DNA of 64,000 bases, from contig DF820466.1 in the NCBI GenBank assembly GCA_000739535.1, positions 696,321 to 760,320 of the forward strand, given 5' to 3'. Position numbers and translations under genes: made by a program. Source of the DNA: Candidatus Vecturithrix granuli (GTDB taxonomy: Bacteria > Moduliflexota > Moduliflexia > Moduliflexales > Moduliflexaceae). Position 1 is the stretch's first letter, and the number at the start of each line of letters is the position of its first letter. Shown one piece after another: positions 42,546 to 51,362 of the stretch. A model generated the notes under the pieces. It did not search any database and had not been told where the DNA came from. It saw only the letters and a list, made by a program, of their open reading frames with translations.

Positions 42546-43889
42546 TTACCTCCTTCTGTCGATCAAATCTCCGATGGCTAATTTGGCATCAAGAATTCTG
42601 ATGATTCGGACGTCACGGAACGAGTTGGATACCTCTTCCGTCGTTTGTACTCCGACTTTAATATAGTTGTCGGTATAGCCGGTATATAAACCATTTTCCT
42701 CCTGTCGCTCGAAGAGCACAGATACCGTTTTTCCCACATAGGTTGCATAAAATTGTCGCCGTTTTTGGGCGGAGAGTGTGCGCAAAATCTGGCTGCGCTG
42801 CTTGATTGTTTCAGGATGGACCGGCTGCGATAATCTGGCGGCCGGCGGCCCTTTTCTTGGAGAAAAACTGAAGACATGGGCGTAGTTCAACGGCAGTTCC
42901 TCCAATAATTGCCGCGAATGCTCAAATTCAGCATCGCCTTCACCCGGAAATCCCACAATAATATCAGTTCCGATGTTGACGCCGGGAATGGCATCTGCTA
43001 AAGAGCGGATAAATGTTGAAAATTCTTCCCGCGTATAACGGCGATTCATCAATTGCAGAATAGCGTTGTCGCCGCTTTGCACAGGGATATGAAAAAATCG
43101 GCACAACTTTTTCGATGAAACCAGATACTCAAGAATGCCTTCCGGAACGGTCATCGGTTCAATTGACGTAATTCGTATGCGCTGAACTCCTTCAATTTCC
43201 TCTAACATCCGGAGCACATCAAGTAATCCTCTGCCCTGATAGGCGTACGTTCCGATATTCACACCCGTAATCACGATTTCCTGATGCCCGCGGGCCACAA
43301 GTTGCAGGGCTTCCTGGCGAATATCGTCAAACCTTCGACTTCGATCCCGTCCGCGCGTATAAGGAACAATGCAATATGAACAGAAAAAGTTACACCCATC
43401 CTGAATTTTGATGTTGGCTCGGGTGCGGTTTACAAAATTTCCGACAGAATTCATCGTAAAATCATCCTGACTGATGGTCTTTGAATGAAAAATGGCCGGT
43501 TCGGAGCGTTTAGGAAAATAGGGAATTCCGTTCTGTTCACTCAAAATGTTAGCAAGATACTCTACGAGATGAAACTTGTCTTCGGTTCCAACAATCATGT
43601 CAATTCCAGGGATGGAACGCAATACATCCAGGCCGACTTGCGCATAACAGCCGACGATAATGAGAAATGTGTGGGGATGCTGGCGGAGCACACTGCGAAT
43701 CATATTGCGACACCGAGCTTCACTGTGTCCGGTGACTGAGCAGGTGTTAATCACGCATACATCACTTGCTTCTCCAAATTCTCTGATTTCATAGCCCTTT
43801 TCCCGAAACAGATCGCACAAAATGGCAGTTTCAGCTTGATTCAGGCGGCAACCAAGTGTATAAAATGAAACAGAATATGATGAGTGCAT
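42546..43889 (-). CDS. mtaB: tRNA t6A37 methylthiotransferase MtaB
   Basis: A 447-residue radical SAM methylthiotransferase. The N-terminal MTTase domain holds three cluster cysteines (GCRLNQAE, NTCSVTG, GCYAQ). The radical SAM motif is CNFFCSYCIVPYTRG (near 150), and a C-terminal TRAM domain ends the chain. The GCRLNQAE and TRGRDRSR forms are typical of MtaB rather than MiaB or RimO. It converts t6A37 to ms2t6A37 in ANN-decoding tRNAs. AGGAAA precedes the ATG. It is the first gene of a pair with the LysE exporter. Confidence 0.92.
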   Translation of the reverse strand: MHSSYSVSFYTLGCRLNQAETAILCDLFREKGYEIREFGEASDVCVINTCSVTGHSEARCRNMIRSVLRQHPHTFLIIVGCYAQVGLDVLRSIPGIDMIVGTEDKFHLVEYLANILSEQNGIPYFPKRSEPAIFHSKTISQDDFTMNSVGNFVNRTRANIKIQDGCNFFCSYCIVPYTRGRDRSRRFDDIRQEALQLVARGHQEIVITGVNIGTYAYQGRGLLDVLRMLEEIEGVQRIRITSIEPMTVPEGILEYLVSSKKLCRFFHIPVQSGDNAILQLMNRRYTREEFSTFIRSLADAIPGVNIGTDIIVGFPGEGDAEFEHSRQLLEELPLNYAHVFSFSPRKGPPAARLSQPVHPETIKQRSQILRTLSAQKRRQFYATYVGKTVSVLFERQEENGLYTGYTDNYIKVGVQTTEEVSNSFRDVRIIRILDAKLAIGDLIDRRR

Positions 43890-44005
43890 GTTACACGTTT
43901 CCTGTTGCTATCAAATAAACATAAGGATGTGCTTTTGGGGCACAATGAAAAATTACTTGGCAAATGCTATTCACACAACAAATTTTAAAATTTAGCAGTT
44001 AGTGT

Positions 44006-44035
44006 TTGACAATCGTCTATTATGAGCATTATTAT
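44006..44035 (+). promoter_or_regulatory. Promoter for PilZ gene
   Basis: TTGACA at 44006-44011 with TATTAT at 44030-44035 (18 bp), within an A/T-rich stretch 80 bp upstream of the ATG. Confidence 0.5.
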
Positions 44036-44113
44036 AATACTATTATATCGTTGTCATCGAAAGCGAATTGTATTTTTTCCGGGTATCTTACAACCTGGAG
44101 GGAGAAGAAAATT

Positions 44114-44467
44114 ATGGACGATCAGAACAAGAGAAAATATCCCCGTATTTCCACGAATTTTTTCGTGAAATTTTCCCGCGATGCGATTGATAGCACGATT
44201 CGACAATTACAAGAGGGGCTTGCCGAAAATTGCAGCACAGGAGGGATGTTTATTGCAACTGACCGTCTCTTCTCACGAGGCAGTGTTCTAAATTTGGAGT
44301 TTAATCTCAACTCAGAAACAATGCCTCGTCGGTTAATACAAGCTCGCGCCATCGTTCGCTGGATTCAACGCATAGTAACCCATCCGGGGATGGGCGTTGA
44401 ATTCTTACTCTTCAACGGATTTGGAAAGCACGAGTTTGCCCAACAGCTTGAACACCTTTCACAATAA
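44114..44467 (+). CDS. PilZ domain c-di-GMP-binding protein
   Basis: A 117-residue single-domain PilZ protein. Both c-di-GMP motifs are present: RKYPR (RxxxR) at residues 6-10 and NCSTGG (N/DxSxxG) near 38. Family length is normal. It probably acts as a c-di-GMP adaptor for motility, surface polysaccharide or adhesion. The ATG follows GGGAGAAGA. Its 3' end overlaps the convergent lysA by 9 bp. No diguanylate cyclase is in the window. Confidence 0.85.
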   Translation: MDDQNKRKYPRISTNFFVKFSRDAIDSTIRQLQEGLAENCSTGGMFIATDRLFSRGSVLNLEFNLNSETMPRRLIQARAIVRWIQRIVTHPGMGVEFLLFNGFGKHEFAQQLEHLSQ

Positions 44468-45718
44468 GTGAATGTCCTCACCGCGAATCAGATCGGCGTA
44501 AGTTTCACGCTGTCTGACGATGCGAAAATCTCCTTTGTGCACCAGCACTTCTGCGGCATTAGGTCGTGAATTATAATGGGAGGCCATGGAAAACCCATAC
44601 GCTCCGGCGGTGAACAGGGCGAGCAAATCGCCTGGCTGCGGCTGCGGCAGTTGACGATTTTTGCCAAAGAAATCGGCCGATTCGCACACCTGGCCGACAA
44701 TATCTGCTGTGACCATCGGCACAGAAGCATCATGCGTCTGATGTACCGGGAGCACTTCATGATACGCGTGGTATAAGGCCGGTCGAATACAGTCCGTCAT
44801 CGCAGCGTCAACAATCGTAAAATACTTCGAGGCGTTCTGTTTCGTATAAAGTACTTTCATGACCAGAATCCCTGCGTTGCCTACGATGGCTCTGCCAGGC
44901 TCTACAATCACCCGGCATCTTAAGGGTTGCAGAATGGGGAGCAGGGCGCTGCCATACTCTTCCGGCGTTGGTGCTGTTTCTTGATGATATCGAATTCCTA
45001 ATCCTCCACCCAAATCTATCGTTTCGATTTGAAATCCGTCTTGACGCAGTTCCTGAATAAATGAGGCGAGCACTTCTGTCGCTTCGATCAAAGGGGCAAG
45101 GAGAGTCATTTGTGAGCCGATGTGCATCGAAACTCCCGTGATATGAACGCCTGAGCATTCCCTGGCATGTCGGCAAAGCGTTCTGGCTTGTTCCACACTC
45201 ATTCCGAATTTATTCTCTTTCAGACCGGTGACAATATAGGGATGCGTCTGGGCGTCAATGTCAGGGTTGATGCGCGGCGAAAGATAAACCGGCGTATTCA
45301 GTTCACGCGCAATTTTACAGATCAATTCAAACTCCTGGCTTGATTCGATGTTGATCCGTTGCACTCCTGCCTGCAAGGCTTCAACGAGTTCTTGTTCAGT
45401 TTTCCCCACCCCGGAATACGTGATTTTTTCAGGAGCAATGCCAGCTTTGAGTGCTCGGTACAGCTCGCCGCCAGACCCAATATCTACCCCGGCTCCGGCT
45501 TGAGCGAGCAGCGCCAAAAGGGAAAGATTGGAGTTGGCCTTGACAGCGTAACAGGTTAAATGAGGGATAGATTGGAATGCCTGGTCAAATTGGTGAAAAT
45601 TTTCAAGAATTTGTTGGGCACTGTAAATATACACTGGCGTTCCTACCTGGGCCACAATGTCGCGGATCGGAACATCTTCAACGTATAATATCTGGTCTAA
45701 AAAATGAAATGCAGTCAT
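44459..45718 (-). CDS. lysA: Diaminopimelate decarboxylase
   Basis: A 419-residue fold-type III PLP enzyme. The PLP lysine is in YAVKANSN (near 60), then GAGVDIGSGGELYRALKAG, the HIGSQ motif, the glycine loop DLGGGLGI, and the C-terminal CESADFF and GAYGFSMASHYN. It decarboxylates meso-diaminopimelate to lysine, the last step of lysine synthesis. The start at MTAFHF is right after an AACCGGG hairpin; no normal SD remains. It lies downstream of fba, with a terminator hairpin between. Confidence 0.92.
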   Translation of the reverse strand: MTAFHFLDQILYVEDVPIRDIVAQVGTPVYIYSAQQILENFHQFDQAFQSIPHLTCYAVKANSNLSLLALLAQAGAGVDIGSGGELYRALKAGIAPEKITYSGVGKTEQELVEALQAGVQRINIESSQEFELICKIARELNTPVYLSPRINPDIDAQTHPYIVTGLKENKFGMSVEQARTLCRHARECSGVHITGVSMHIGSQMTLLAPLIEATEVLASFIQELRQDGFQIETIDLGGGLGIRYHQETAPTPEEYGSALLPILQPLRCRVIVEPGRAIVGNAGILVMKVLYTKQNASKYFTIVDAAMTDCIRPALYHAYHEVLPVHQTHDASVPMVTADIVGQVCESADFFGKNRQLPQPQPGDLLALFTAGAYGFSMASHYNSRPNAAEVLVHKGDFRIVRQRETYADLIRGEDIHLL

Positions 45719-45730
45719 AGTATAAAAAAG

Positions 45731-45766
45731 AAAAACCGGATTTCGGCAAGAAACCCGGTTTTCTTT
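45731..45766 (-). terminator. Hairpin between fba and lysA
   Basis: AAAAACCGGATTTCGGC..GAAACCCGGTTTTC, with a T-rich run on the minus strand. It would end the fba transcript, yet it lies only 13 bp from the lysA start codon. Confidence 0.65.
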
Positions 45767-45780
45767 TCTCATAAAAAAGT

Positions 45781-46710
45781 TCAGGCTTTGCCGGATGATC
45801 CCAACACATCTTTAATCTTATGGCGAACAAGTTCCTTGATCGCTGATCGGCCAGGGCCTAAATACTTTCTTGGGTCAAATTCCGCCGGCGATGTGGCGAA
45901 AATTTCCCGGATGGTCGCCGTCAAGGCCAGCCGTAAATCTGTATCAATATTAATTTTGCACACAGCGGATCTGGCGGCTTCACGCAGCATCTCTTCCGGA
46001 ACGCCTTTGGCTCCTGGCAACTGTCCCCCGTATTTATTGCACTTTTCGACGAGTTCTTGAGGAACTGAGGAGGAACCGTGCAACACGATCGGAAATCCAG
46101 GGATAAGCTTTTCGATTTTGTGCAGCCGTTCGAAATCGAGTTTGGGTTCTCCTTTAAATTTATAGGCCCCATGGCTGGTACCGATTGCAATGGCTAATGA
46201 ATCCACGTCGGTTTTTTCAACAAATTCAGCCACTTGATCGGGATCGGTGTAAATCGCATCTCTTGCGGCCACATTGACAGCGTCTTCGATACCAGCTAAT
46301 TTCCCCAGTTCTGCTTCTACCACCACGCCTTTGGAATGAGCATACTCCGCAACTTGTTTACTGATTTCAATATTTTTCTCAAAAGGATATTTTGACGCAT
46401 CGATCATCACAGATGTAAAACCGTCATCAACACAAGATTTGCACATGTCAAAGCTATCGCCATGATCAAGATGAAGCACGATAGGAACATCTGTGGTGGC
46501 AACAGCGGCTTCAACAAGTTTCCGCAAATAGACAGGGTTTGCATACTTTCTTGCCCCTGAGGAGACCTGCAATATAAGAGGAGAGCGTTCTTCATTACCG
46601 GCTTCCACAATCGCTTGCAGAATTTCCATGTTATTCACATTAAAGCCGCCAACGGCGTATCCCTCTTTATATGCTTTTTCAAATAACTTTTTACTTGTTA
46701 CTAATGGCAT
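45781..46710 (-). CDS. fba: Class II fructose-bisphosphate aldolase
   Basis: A 309-residue zinc aldolase. Metal and substrate residues: HLDHGDSFD (near 80), the Glu of VVEAELGKLAG, GTSHGAYKF (near 175) and VLHGSSS. The length fits the shorter class IIA/Gat-type form. It interconverts fructose 1,6-bisphosphate with the two triose phosphates. The start at MPLVTSK follows GGAGGAAA by 6 bp. Apparently monocistronic. Confidence 0.92.
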   Translation of the reverse strand: MPLVTSKKLFEKAYKEGYAVGGFNVNNMEILQAIVEAGNEERSPLILQVSSGARKYANPVYLRKLVEAAVATTDVPIVLHLDHGDSFDMCKSCVDDGFTSVMIDASKYPFEKNIEISKQVAEYAHSKGVVVEAELGKLAGIEDAVNVAARDAIYTDPDQVAEFVEKTDVDSLAIAIGTSHGAYKFKGEPKLDFERLHKIEKLIPGFPIVLHGSSSVPQELVEKCNKYGGQLPGAKGVPEEMLREAARSAVCKINIDTDLRLALTATIREIFATSPAEFDPRKYLGPGRSAIKELVRHKIKDVLGSSGKA

Positions 46711-47042
46711 TCGTATTTCCTCCAATTTTGTTAGTCATACACGTCATCTTGCCTGACATCTCTGTCTTTTCGGAATGTGAACAACCGAGGTTCTTAAAAA
46801 CATGTAATTTTTAGAATATACAGAACGTGAAAATCCATAAAGAGAGTCATGTAATACTGTCAAGAAAAATCTACAAATTTCGCGTGAAACGCTAATTTGG
46901 CAATTTCCCACCATTCGTGAAAATGGTAAATTCGCCAAGAGGAGAATGAAGGAAAATACGAGATTTCTCTGTTCCCTCGATAGAGATTCGGTCAGAAATC
47001 CATTCCTGGCTATTTCAGCGAAATTTCCCCAGGTCTAATCCT
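46711..47042. other. Spacer upstream of fba
   Basis: A/T-rich with no supported gene. Short imperfect repeats of AAATTTCGC-like sequence are the only structure seen. Confidence 0.35.
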
Positions 47043-47178
47043 CTCTTGACAGAGCAGGGTTGTTAAGTTCTCGTCAAAAATTGCGTCTCGACTTCGCTCG
47101 ATGTGCAGTATTCCGGGCATCGAGCGAAGTTGAGATGACAAACATCCGTAGAACTTAACAGTCCTGCTCTTGACAGAG
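47043..47178. mobile_element. MITE-like element with TTGACA duplications
   Basis: Terminal inverted repeats GAGCAGGGTTGTTAAGTTCT (47052) and AGAACTTAACAGTCCTGCTC (ending 47169), a central palindrome CGACTTCGCTCGATG / CATCGAGCGAAGTTG, and flanking direct repeats TTGACA (47046-47051 and 47170-47175), which sit in a longer identical CTCTTGACAGAG. No coding capacity. It resembles a non-autonomous transposon with a target-site duplication. Confidence 0.65.
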
Positions 47179-47184
47179 TTCATG

Positions 47185-48237
47185 TCATTTTTCGTGCTCA
47201 GTTGCTGCTTTCAGGCGTGTCTCGAGATCTTCAATCCTTTTTTCCAGGGTGCGGATAGTTTTTAAGGCTTCAGGTAATTTGAGTAAGGCGACTTGCGATT
47301 TCTTCCACAATTGCAGATCCACGGCAGGACTACCCGATACCATGCTTTTTTCTGGTACGGACTTTGTCACGCCGGATTGAGCCCCAATCATAACATGATC
47401 GCCAATCTGGATATGTCCGACAAGACCTACCTGTCCGGCCAGAGTGACATGACTGCCTACATGTGTGCTGCCGGAAATGCCGACCTGAGCGACAATCACG
47501 GAATGTTCACCGACCACGACATTATGGGCGATTTGTACAAGATTATCAATTTTGACTCCCTTGTGAATGTGGGTTTCGCCGAGCGCAGCGCGATCAATCG
47601 TGACATTCGCCCCAATCTCCACATCATCATCAATGACGACTGTTCCAATTTGCGGAATTTTATAATATTCTCCTGTTGCGGTTGGGGCAAATCCGAAGCC
47701 ATCGCTTCCAATCACCGTTCCGCTATGAAGGATCACTCGATTTCCAATAGAAACCTCCTGTAAGATGGAAACATTCGGATAAATCAGCACATCTGAGCCA
47801 ATTGTCACGTGATCCCCAATCACCACGCCCGCATGAATGATCGTCCGTTCACCGATACGCACATGATTGCCAAGTGTGACATGTGGGCCAAGTGCAGAGT
47901 CCTTGCCAATCAGCACATCCTCTCCCAGAATAACAGATTCGTGGATGCCGACCGGCGGGTGATATTTCACGGCAAATAATGTCAGAATTTGCGCAAAGGC
48001 TAAATAGGGGTTGGGAACTTTCAGCGTCGTCAACTCCGGAATGTCGATATCCGGCGCGACAATAACGGCAGAAGCATTGGTGTGTTGGAGTTTTGCGCGA
48101 TATTTGGGGTTGGCTAAAAAGGTCAGTTCCCCGTGTTGGGCGTCTTCAATCCCTGCAACAGCGGTAATCTCAATCTGATCATCGCCGACAACCGTTCCCT
48201 GAACGAATTCGGCCAGCTCACGTAATGTTTTCTTCAA
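47185..48237 (-). CDS. lpxD: UDP-3-O-acylglucosamine N-acyltransferase
   Basis: A 350-residue lipid A enzyme. An N-terminal uridine-binding domain ([14 protein letters not shown] start) is followed by a left-handed beta-helix of hexapeptide repeats (many [IV]G-x4 units, about 100-300) with the catalytic His in [10 protein letters not shown], and a C-terminal helical segment. It transfers a 3-hydroxyacyl chain to UDP-3-O-acyl-GlcN. I place the start at TTG 48237; the in-frame ATG at 48315 would add 26 residues encoded by a minisatellite. The order bamA-skp-lpxD is the common one, but fabZ/lpxA do not follow: the mobile-like element does. Confidence 0.88.
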   Translation of the reverse strand: MKKTLRELAEFVQGTVVGDDQIEITAVAGIEDAQHGELTFLANPKYRAKLQHTNASAVIVAPDIDIPELTTLKVPNPYLAFAQILTLFAVKYHPPVGIHESVILGEDVLIGKDSALGPHVTLGNHVRIGERTIIHAGVVIGDHVTIGSDVLIYPNVSILQEVSIGNRVILHSGTVIGSDGFGFAPTATGEYYKIPQIGTVVIDDDVEIGANVTIDRAALGETHIHKGVKIDNLVQIAHNVVVGEHSVIVAQVGISGSTHVGSHVTLAGQVGLVGHIQIGDHVMIGAQSGVTKSVPEKSMVSGSPAVDLQLWKKSQVALLKLPEALKTIRTLEKRIEDLETRLKAATEHEK

Positions 48238-48239
48238 GA

Positions 48240-48372
48240 TGTAACGAGTTGCAAGGTGATGAGTAGCGAATTGATGAGTTCCTGGTTGGCGAGTTCCGAG
48301 TTCAGGAATCATCACTCACGAACTCATGAACGCATCAACGCGTCAACTCATCAACTCACAAACTTATGAATG
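48240..48372. repeat. Mirror minisatellite between skp and lpxD
   Basis: Left half carries GATGAG/GAGTT words (GAGTTGCAAGGTGATGAGT, GATGAGTTCC, GAGTTCCGAGTTC); the right half carries the complement (GAACTCATGAACGCATC, CAACTCATCAACTCAC). It spans the whole skp-lpxD gap and could form one long hairpin. Confidence 0.6.
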
Positions 48373-48375
48373 AAT

Positions 48376-48912
48376 TTATTGATTGCGCGAATTATAGGCT
48401 TTGATGATCTCTTCCGTCAACTCGATGGCACTGGAGCCATATAAGATATTCCCTGCTTCAAAGATGACAGTATAATTATTGGTTTTCCCATACTCAACCA
48501 CGACTCTCCCGACATCTTCCAGGAGTTGTTTTAAGGCGCGTTGTTCAATCAAACGTAATTCCGACTGAGAATCCTTGACGAAACGATTATAGTCCAGTTC
48601 CTTTTTCGCAATTTCGTCGCGTTTCTCTGTTCTGGCTTCTGGGGTCAGCGCCAGGGATTGTTTGTCGTAATCATCTTTCATCTTTTGGATATCGTCTTTC
48701 ATCGCTTTCGCCTGCACGGCTAATTCATCGGCTTTTTGCTTCATCTGTTCTTGCGCCCGGCTGCCCTCTTCTGATGAATCAATTACCAGCTGCAGATCCA
48801 CAAATCCGATTTTATATTCTCCTGTTTGAGCAAATGTGTCTTTTGACATTCCTATACTCATCAACGACACGAAAAGGAAAAGAACTGTACTCCATACCAT
48901 CATTTTTTTCAT
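48376..48912 (-). CDS. skp: Skp/OmpH periplasmic chaperone
   Basis: A 178-residue protein with a signal peptide (about 1-28, cut after TFAQ), then YKIGFVDLQLVIDSSEEG, a long charged coiled coil (about 60-140) and a closing strand YTVIFEAGNILYG, the Skp tentacle architecture. It holds unfolded outer-membrane proteins for the BAM complex. Start at MKKMMVW behind GAGGAGAAA. It lies between bamA and lpxD as in most diderms. Confidence 0.88.
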   Translation of the reverse strand: MKKMMVWSTVLFLFVSLMSIGMSKDTFAQTGEYKIGFVDLQLVIDSSEEGSRAQEQMKQKADELAVQAKAMKDDIQKMKDDYDKQSLALTPEARTEKRDEIAKKELDYNRFVKDSQSELRLIEQRALKQLLEDVGRVVVEYGKTNNYTVIFEAGNILYGSSAIELTEEIIKAYNSRNQ

Positions 48913-48993
48913 TGTGTTTTCTCCTCTATCTCCATCAGAGCAAGAGATGGGGCGTCGCTTGAAACGAGATAGCATCTCTCCTGATGTTCATAA

Positions 48994-51306
48994 TCAAAAT
49001 GTTGTACCTAAACCAAAATGGAATTCATTTGACGATTCACCTGGTTCCTTGTCAAGTTTATATCCCCAATCTAATCTGAGTAGTCCTAAGGGGCTTTGAA
49101 ATCTTATGCCCACACCAACGCCTTTTCTAAATGTTGACACATCCACATCTTCGTCAGAGCTATAGACATCCCCCGCATCCACAAACGTGACGAACCGTAG
49201 TTGTTTTTGAATCGGGATAATCAGTTCTGCTGTCAACAGGACGCGTTTATTGCCTCCGATTTCATCGCCATTTTCATCTTTGGGCCCGACTGACCGCTCT
49301 TCATATCCTCGAATAGTATCAGCCCCGCCAGCAAAAAATCGTTCAAAAATCGGAACCCTATCACTATCGCCATACTCTTTGGCATAGGCAACTTCTTGTT
49401 TGAATCTCAACGCAAAATCCTTGTATAAAGGAAAATAGATGTTGTTATTGAACGTCAATTTATAAAAATCGTTTTCTCCCTGAAAAATCCCGCCAGCCAG
49501 TTCTCCGGTCAGTTTGGTTAACATGCCTTTGGTCGGGAGTAACACATTATTAATCGTCGAACGTTTGACCGATAACGACGTACTACTCGTGCTGCTTCTT
49601 CCTTCAGCTTCCCGAATGATTGACGAGGCATCCTCATCTACATCAGAAATATCAACCTCCTTATATTCATATTGCAATGTTCCGAAAATATTCTCAGTGA
49701 TGGCCCGGCCAAAACGAAAGCCTCCACCGACGCTATTAGAATCATAAGCATTGTACTCACGGCTGGTTTTATAGGCATCAAGCCCTAGTAAGTAACGAGA
49801 ATCCAGAAATCTGGGCATCGTATAACTCAGATTAAATTGCTGTGAACTCCCGCCTAACTGGGCTGACAGATCAATACTATGCGCTAATCCGAACACATTT
49901 GGATAAGACACTCCGCCTGACACAATAAAATGATCGATAGAACTATACCCGCCGCCAAAATTAAATGAACCGATCGAACGTTCCGTGACATTGATAGCCA
50001 AATCGGCAGTATTCGGTTCCGAACCATCAGCCAGTGTAAATTCCACATCCTCAAAAAACCCTAAATTAAACACGCGTTGCTGACTGCGCTCCATCTTTTT
50101 ACTATCTAGCAACTGACCTTCATAGACGAGTAATTCCCGTCGGATCACTTTATCTCGTGTACGCTGATTTCCGGAAATCGTCACTCTGTTCAGAAAATGG
50201 GGCACTCCTTCCCGGATATCATACGTTAATGTCACCTTTCTCTGTTCGCGATTGACCTGAATTTTCGGATCAATCAACAGTTTCCCTTCCGTATTTTCAG
50301 AGATAGGGGTTAAATATCCTTTTTGAGCATATAACTCGGAGATCGCTAAAATATCTTTACGGATTTTGGAACGGCTAAATGGGTCGCCGGGAGCGACTTG
50401 AATGACATCCTGAATTTTCTGGGTAGCATACACCTCATTGCCTGAAATGCCAACCGTGTCCATTGTGTAGATGTCGCCTTCCTCAATGGTAATCGTAATA
50501 TGCAGGTCACTGCTCTCTTCGACGAATTCCAGGGCATGGTCAACGACTTTGGCATCGAGATAGCCGTTATCCACGTAAAAAAACCGAACCCGCTCCAGAT
50601 CGGTTTCAAAGGTCGTTTCTTCATATTTCCCCGAGCCGGTCAAAAATGAGAAAAAGCCTTTTTTTCTGGTTTCCATATTCTTGCGCAATTCTTTTTCTGA
50701 AAATGCGGTATTGCCTTGAAAACTTACTCTTTTCACCGTCGCTTTTTTGCGCTCTTCAATATGATATTGGAGTAGAAGTTTTTCCTGGGGATCTGTGGGA
50801 TCAGGAATCAAACTTGCGGACACTTGCACATTATGATACCCTTCCTCATGATAGAGTTGTTTAATCTGTCCAATATCCTCCTGAATCTTCTGCGGATAAA
50901 ATTTTTGCTGAAATGAATCTGACAGGCTTTCCGGAGAAAGCGTTAACACCTCTTCCAAACGATCGACCTTGAGTTTGTCATTTCCGATAAACTCAATCTT
51001 GCTGATTAAGGGTCGTTCCTGAACCACAAAGGTGAGATGCACCCCTTCAGCGGTTTGTTCAACATGAACGTCAACCGCAGAAAAAAACCCAATATCATAC
51101 ACCTGCTGAATATCCTGACTGATCCGCTCTGCATCATAAAGCGATCCCGGAGCACTCATAATCTGCGAAAGAATGGTGCTCTCAGGAATCAAAGCGTTTC
51201 CTTGTATGGAAATGCCTCGAATCTCAAGCGCAAAAGTATTGGGCGATATACCAACCCACACGGTGATGATCATAAGACTGAACACAATTTTCTGAAAGAA
51301 TTTCAT
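48994..51306 (-). CDS. bamA: Outer membrane assembly factor BamA
   Basis: A 770-residue outer-membrane protein. A signal peptide (about 1-26, cut near TFA) is followed by five POTRA domains (about 28-425, each ending in a GNxxxxxxKI or similar turn) and a C-terminal 16-stranded barrel. The conserved loop-6 motif appears as IRGYEERSVGP, and the chain ends FHFGLGTTF with the typical C-terminal aromatic. It inserts beta-barrel proteins. The start at MKFFQKI gives a proper signal peptide; it begins 57 bp after the clpC stop. Confidence 0.92.
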   Translation of the reverse strand: MKFFQKIVFSLMIITVWVGISPNTFALEIRGISIQGNALIPESTILSQIMSAPGSLYDAERISQDIQQVYDIGFFSAVDVHVEQTAEGVHLTFVVQERPLISKIEFIGNDKLKVDRLEEVLTLSPESLSDSFQQKFYPQKIQEDIGQIKQLYHEEGYHNVQVSASLIPDPTDPQEKLLLQYHIEERKKATVKRVSFQGNTAFSEKELRKNMETRKKGFFSFLTGSGKYEETTFETDLERVRFFYVDNGYLDAKVVDHALEFVEESSDLHITITIEEGDIYTMDTVGISGNEVYATQKIQDVIQVAPGDPFSRSKIRKDILAISELYAQKGYLTPISENTEGKLLIDPKIQVNREQRKVTLTYDIREGVPHFLNRVTISGNQRTRDKVIRRELLVYEGQLLDSKKMERSQQRVFNLGFFEDVEFTLADGSEPNTADLAINVTERSIGSFNFGGGYSSIDHFIVSGGVSYPNVFGLAHSIDLSAQLGGSSQQFNLSYTMPRFLDSRYLLGLDAYKTSREYNAYDSNSVGGGFRFGRAITENIFGTLQYEYKEVDISDVDEDASSIIREAEGRSSTSSTSLSVKRSTINNVLLPTKGMLTKLTGELAGGIFQGENDFYKLTFNNNIYFPLYKDFALRFKQEVAYAKEYGDSDRVPIFERFFAGGADTIRGYEERSVGPKDENGDEIGGNKRVLLTAELIIPIQKQLRFVTFVDAGDVYSSDEDVDVSTFRKGVGVGIRFQSPLGLLRLDWGYKLDKEPGESSNEFHFGLGTTF

Positions 51307-51362
51307 GATATTTCTACACCATTCTGCGATACACATTATCCTGTGTATGAGAGATGTTCCTC

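Noticed and set aside
48238-48315. Longer LpxD start at ATG 48315
   Set aside because: The extra 26 codons are minisatellite sequence; the TTG at 48237 gives the family's normal length and N-terminus.
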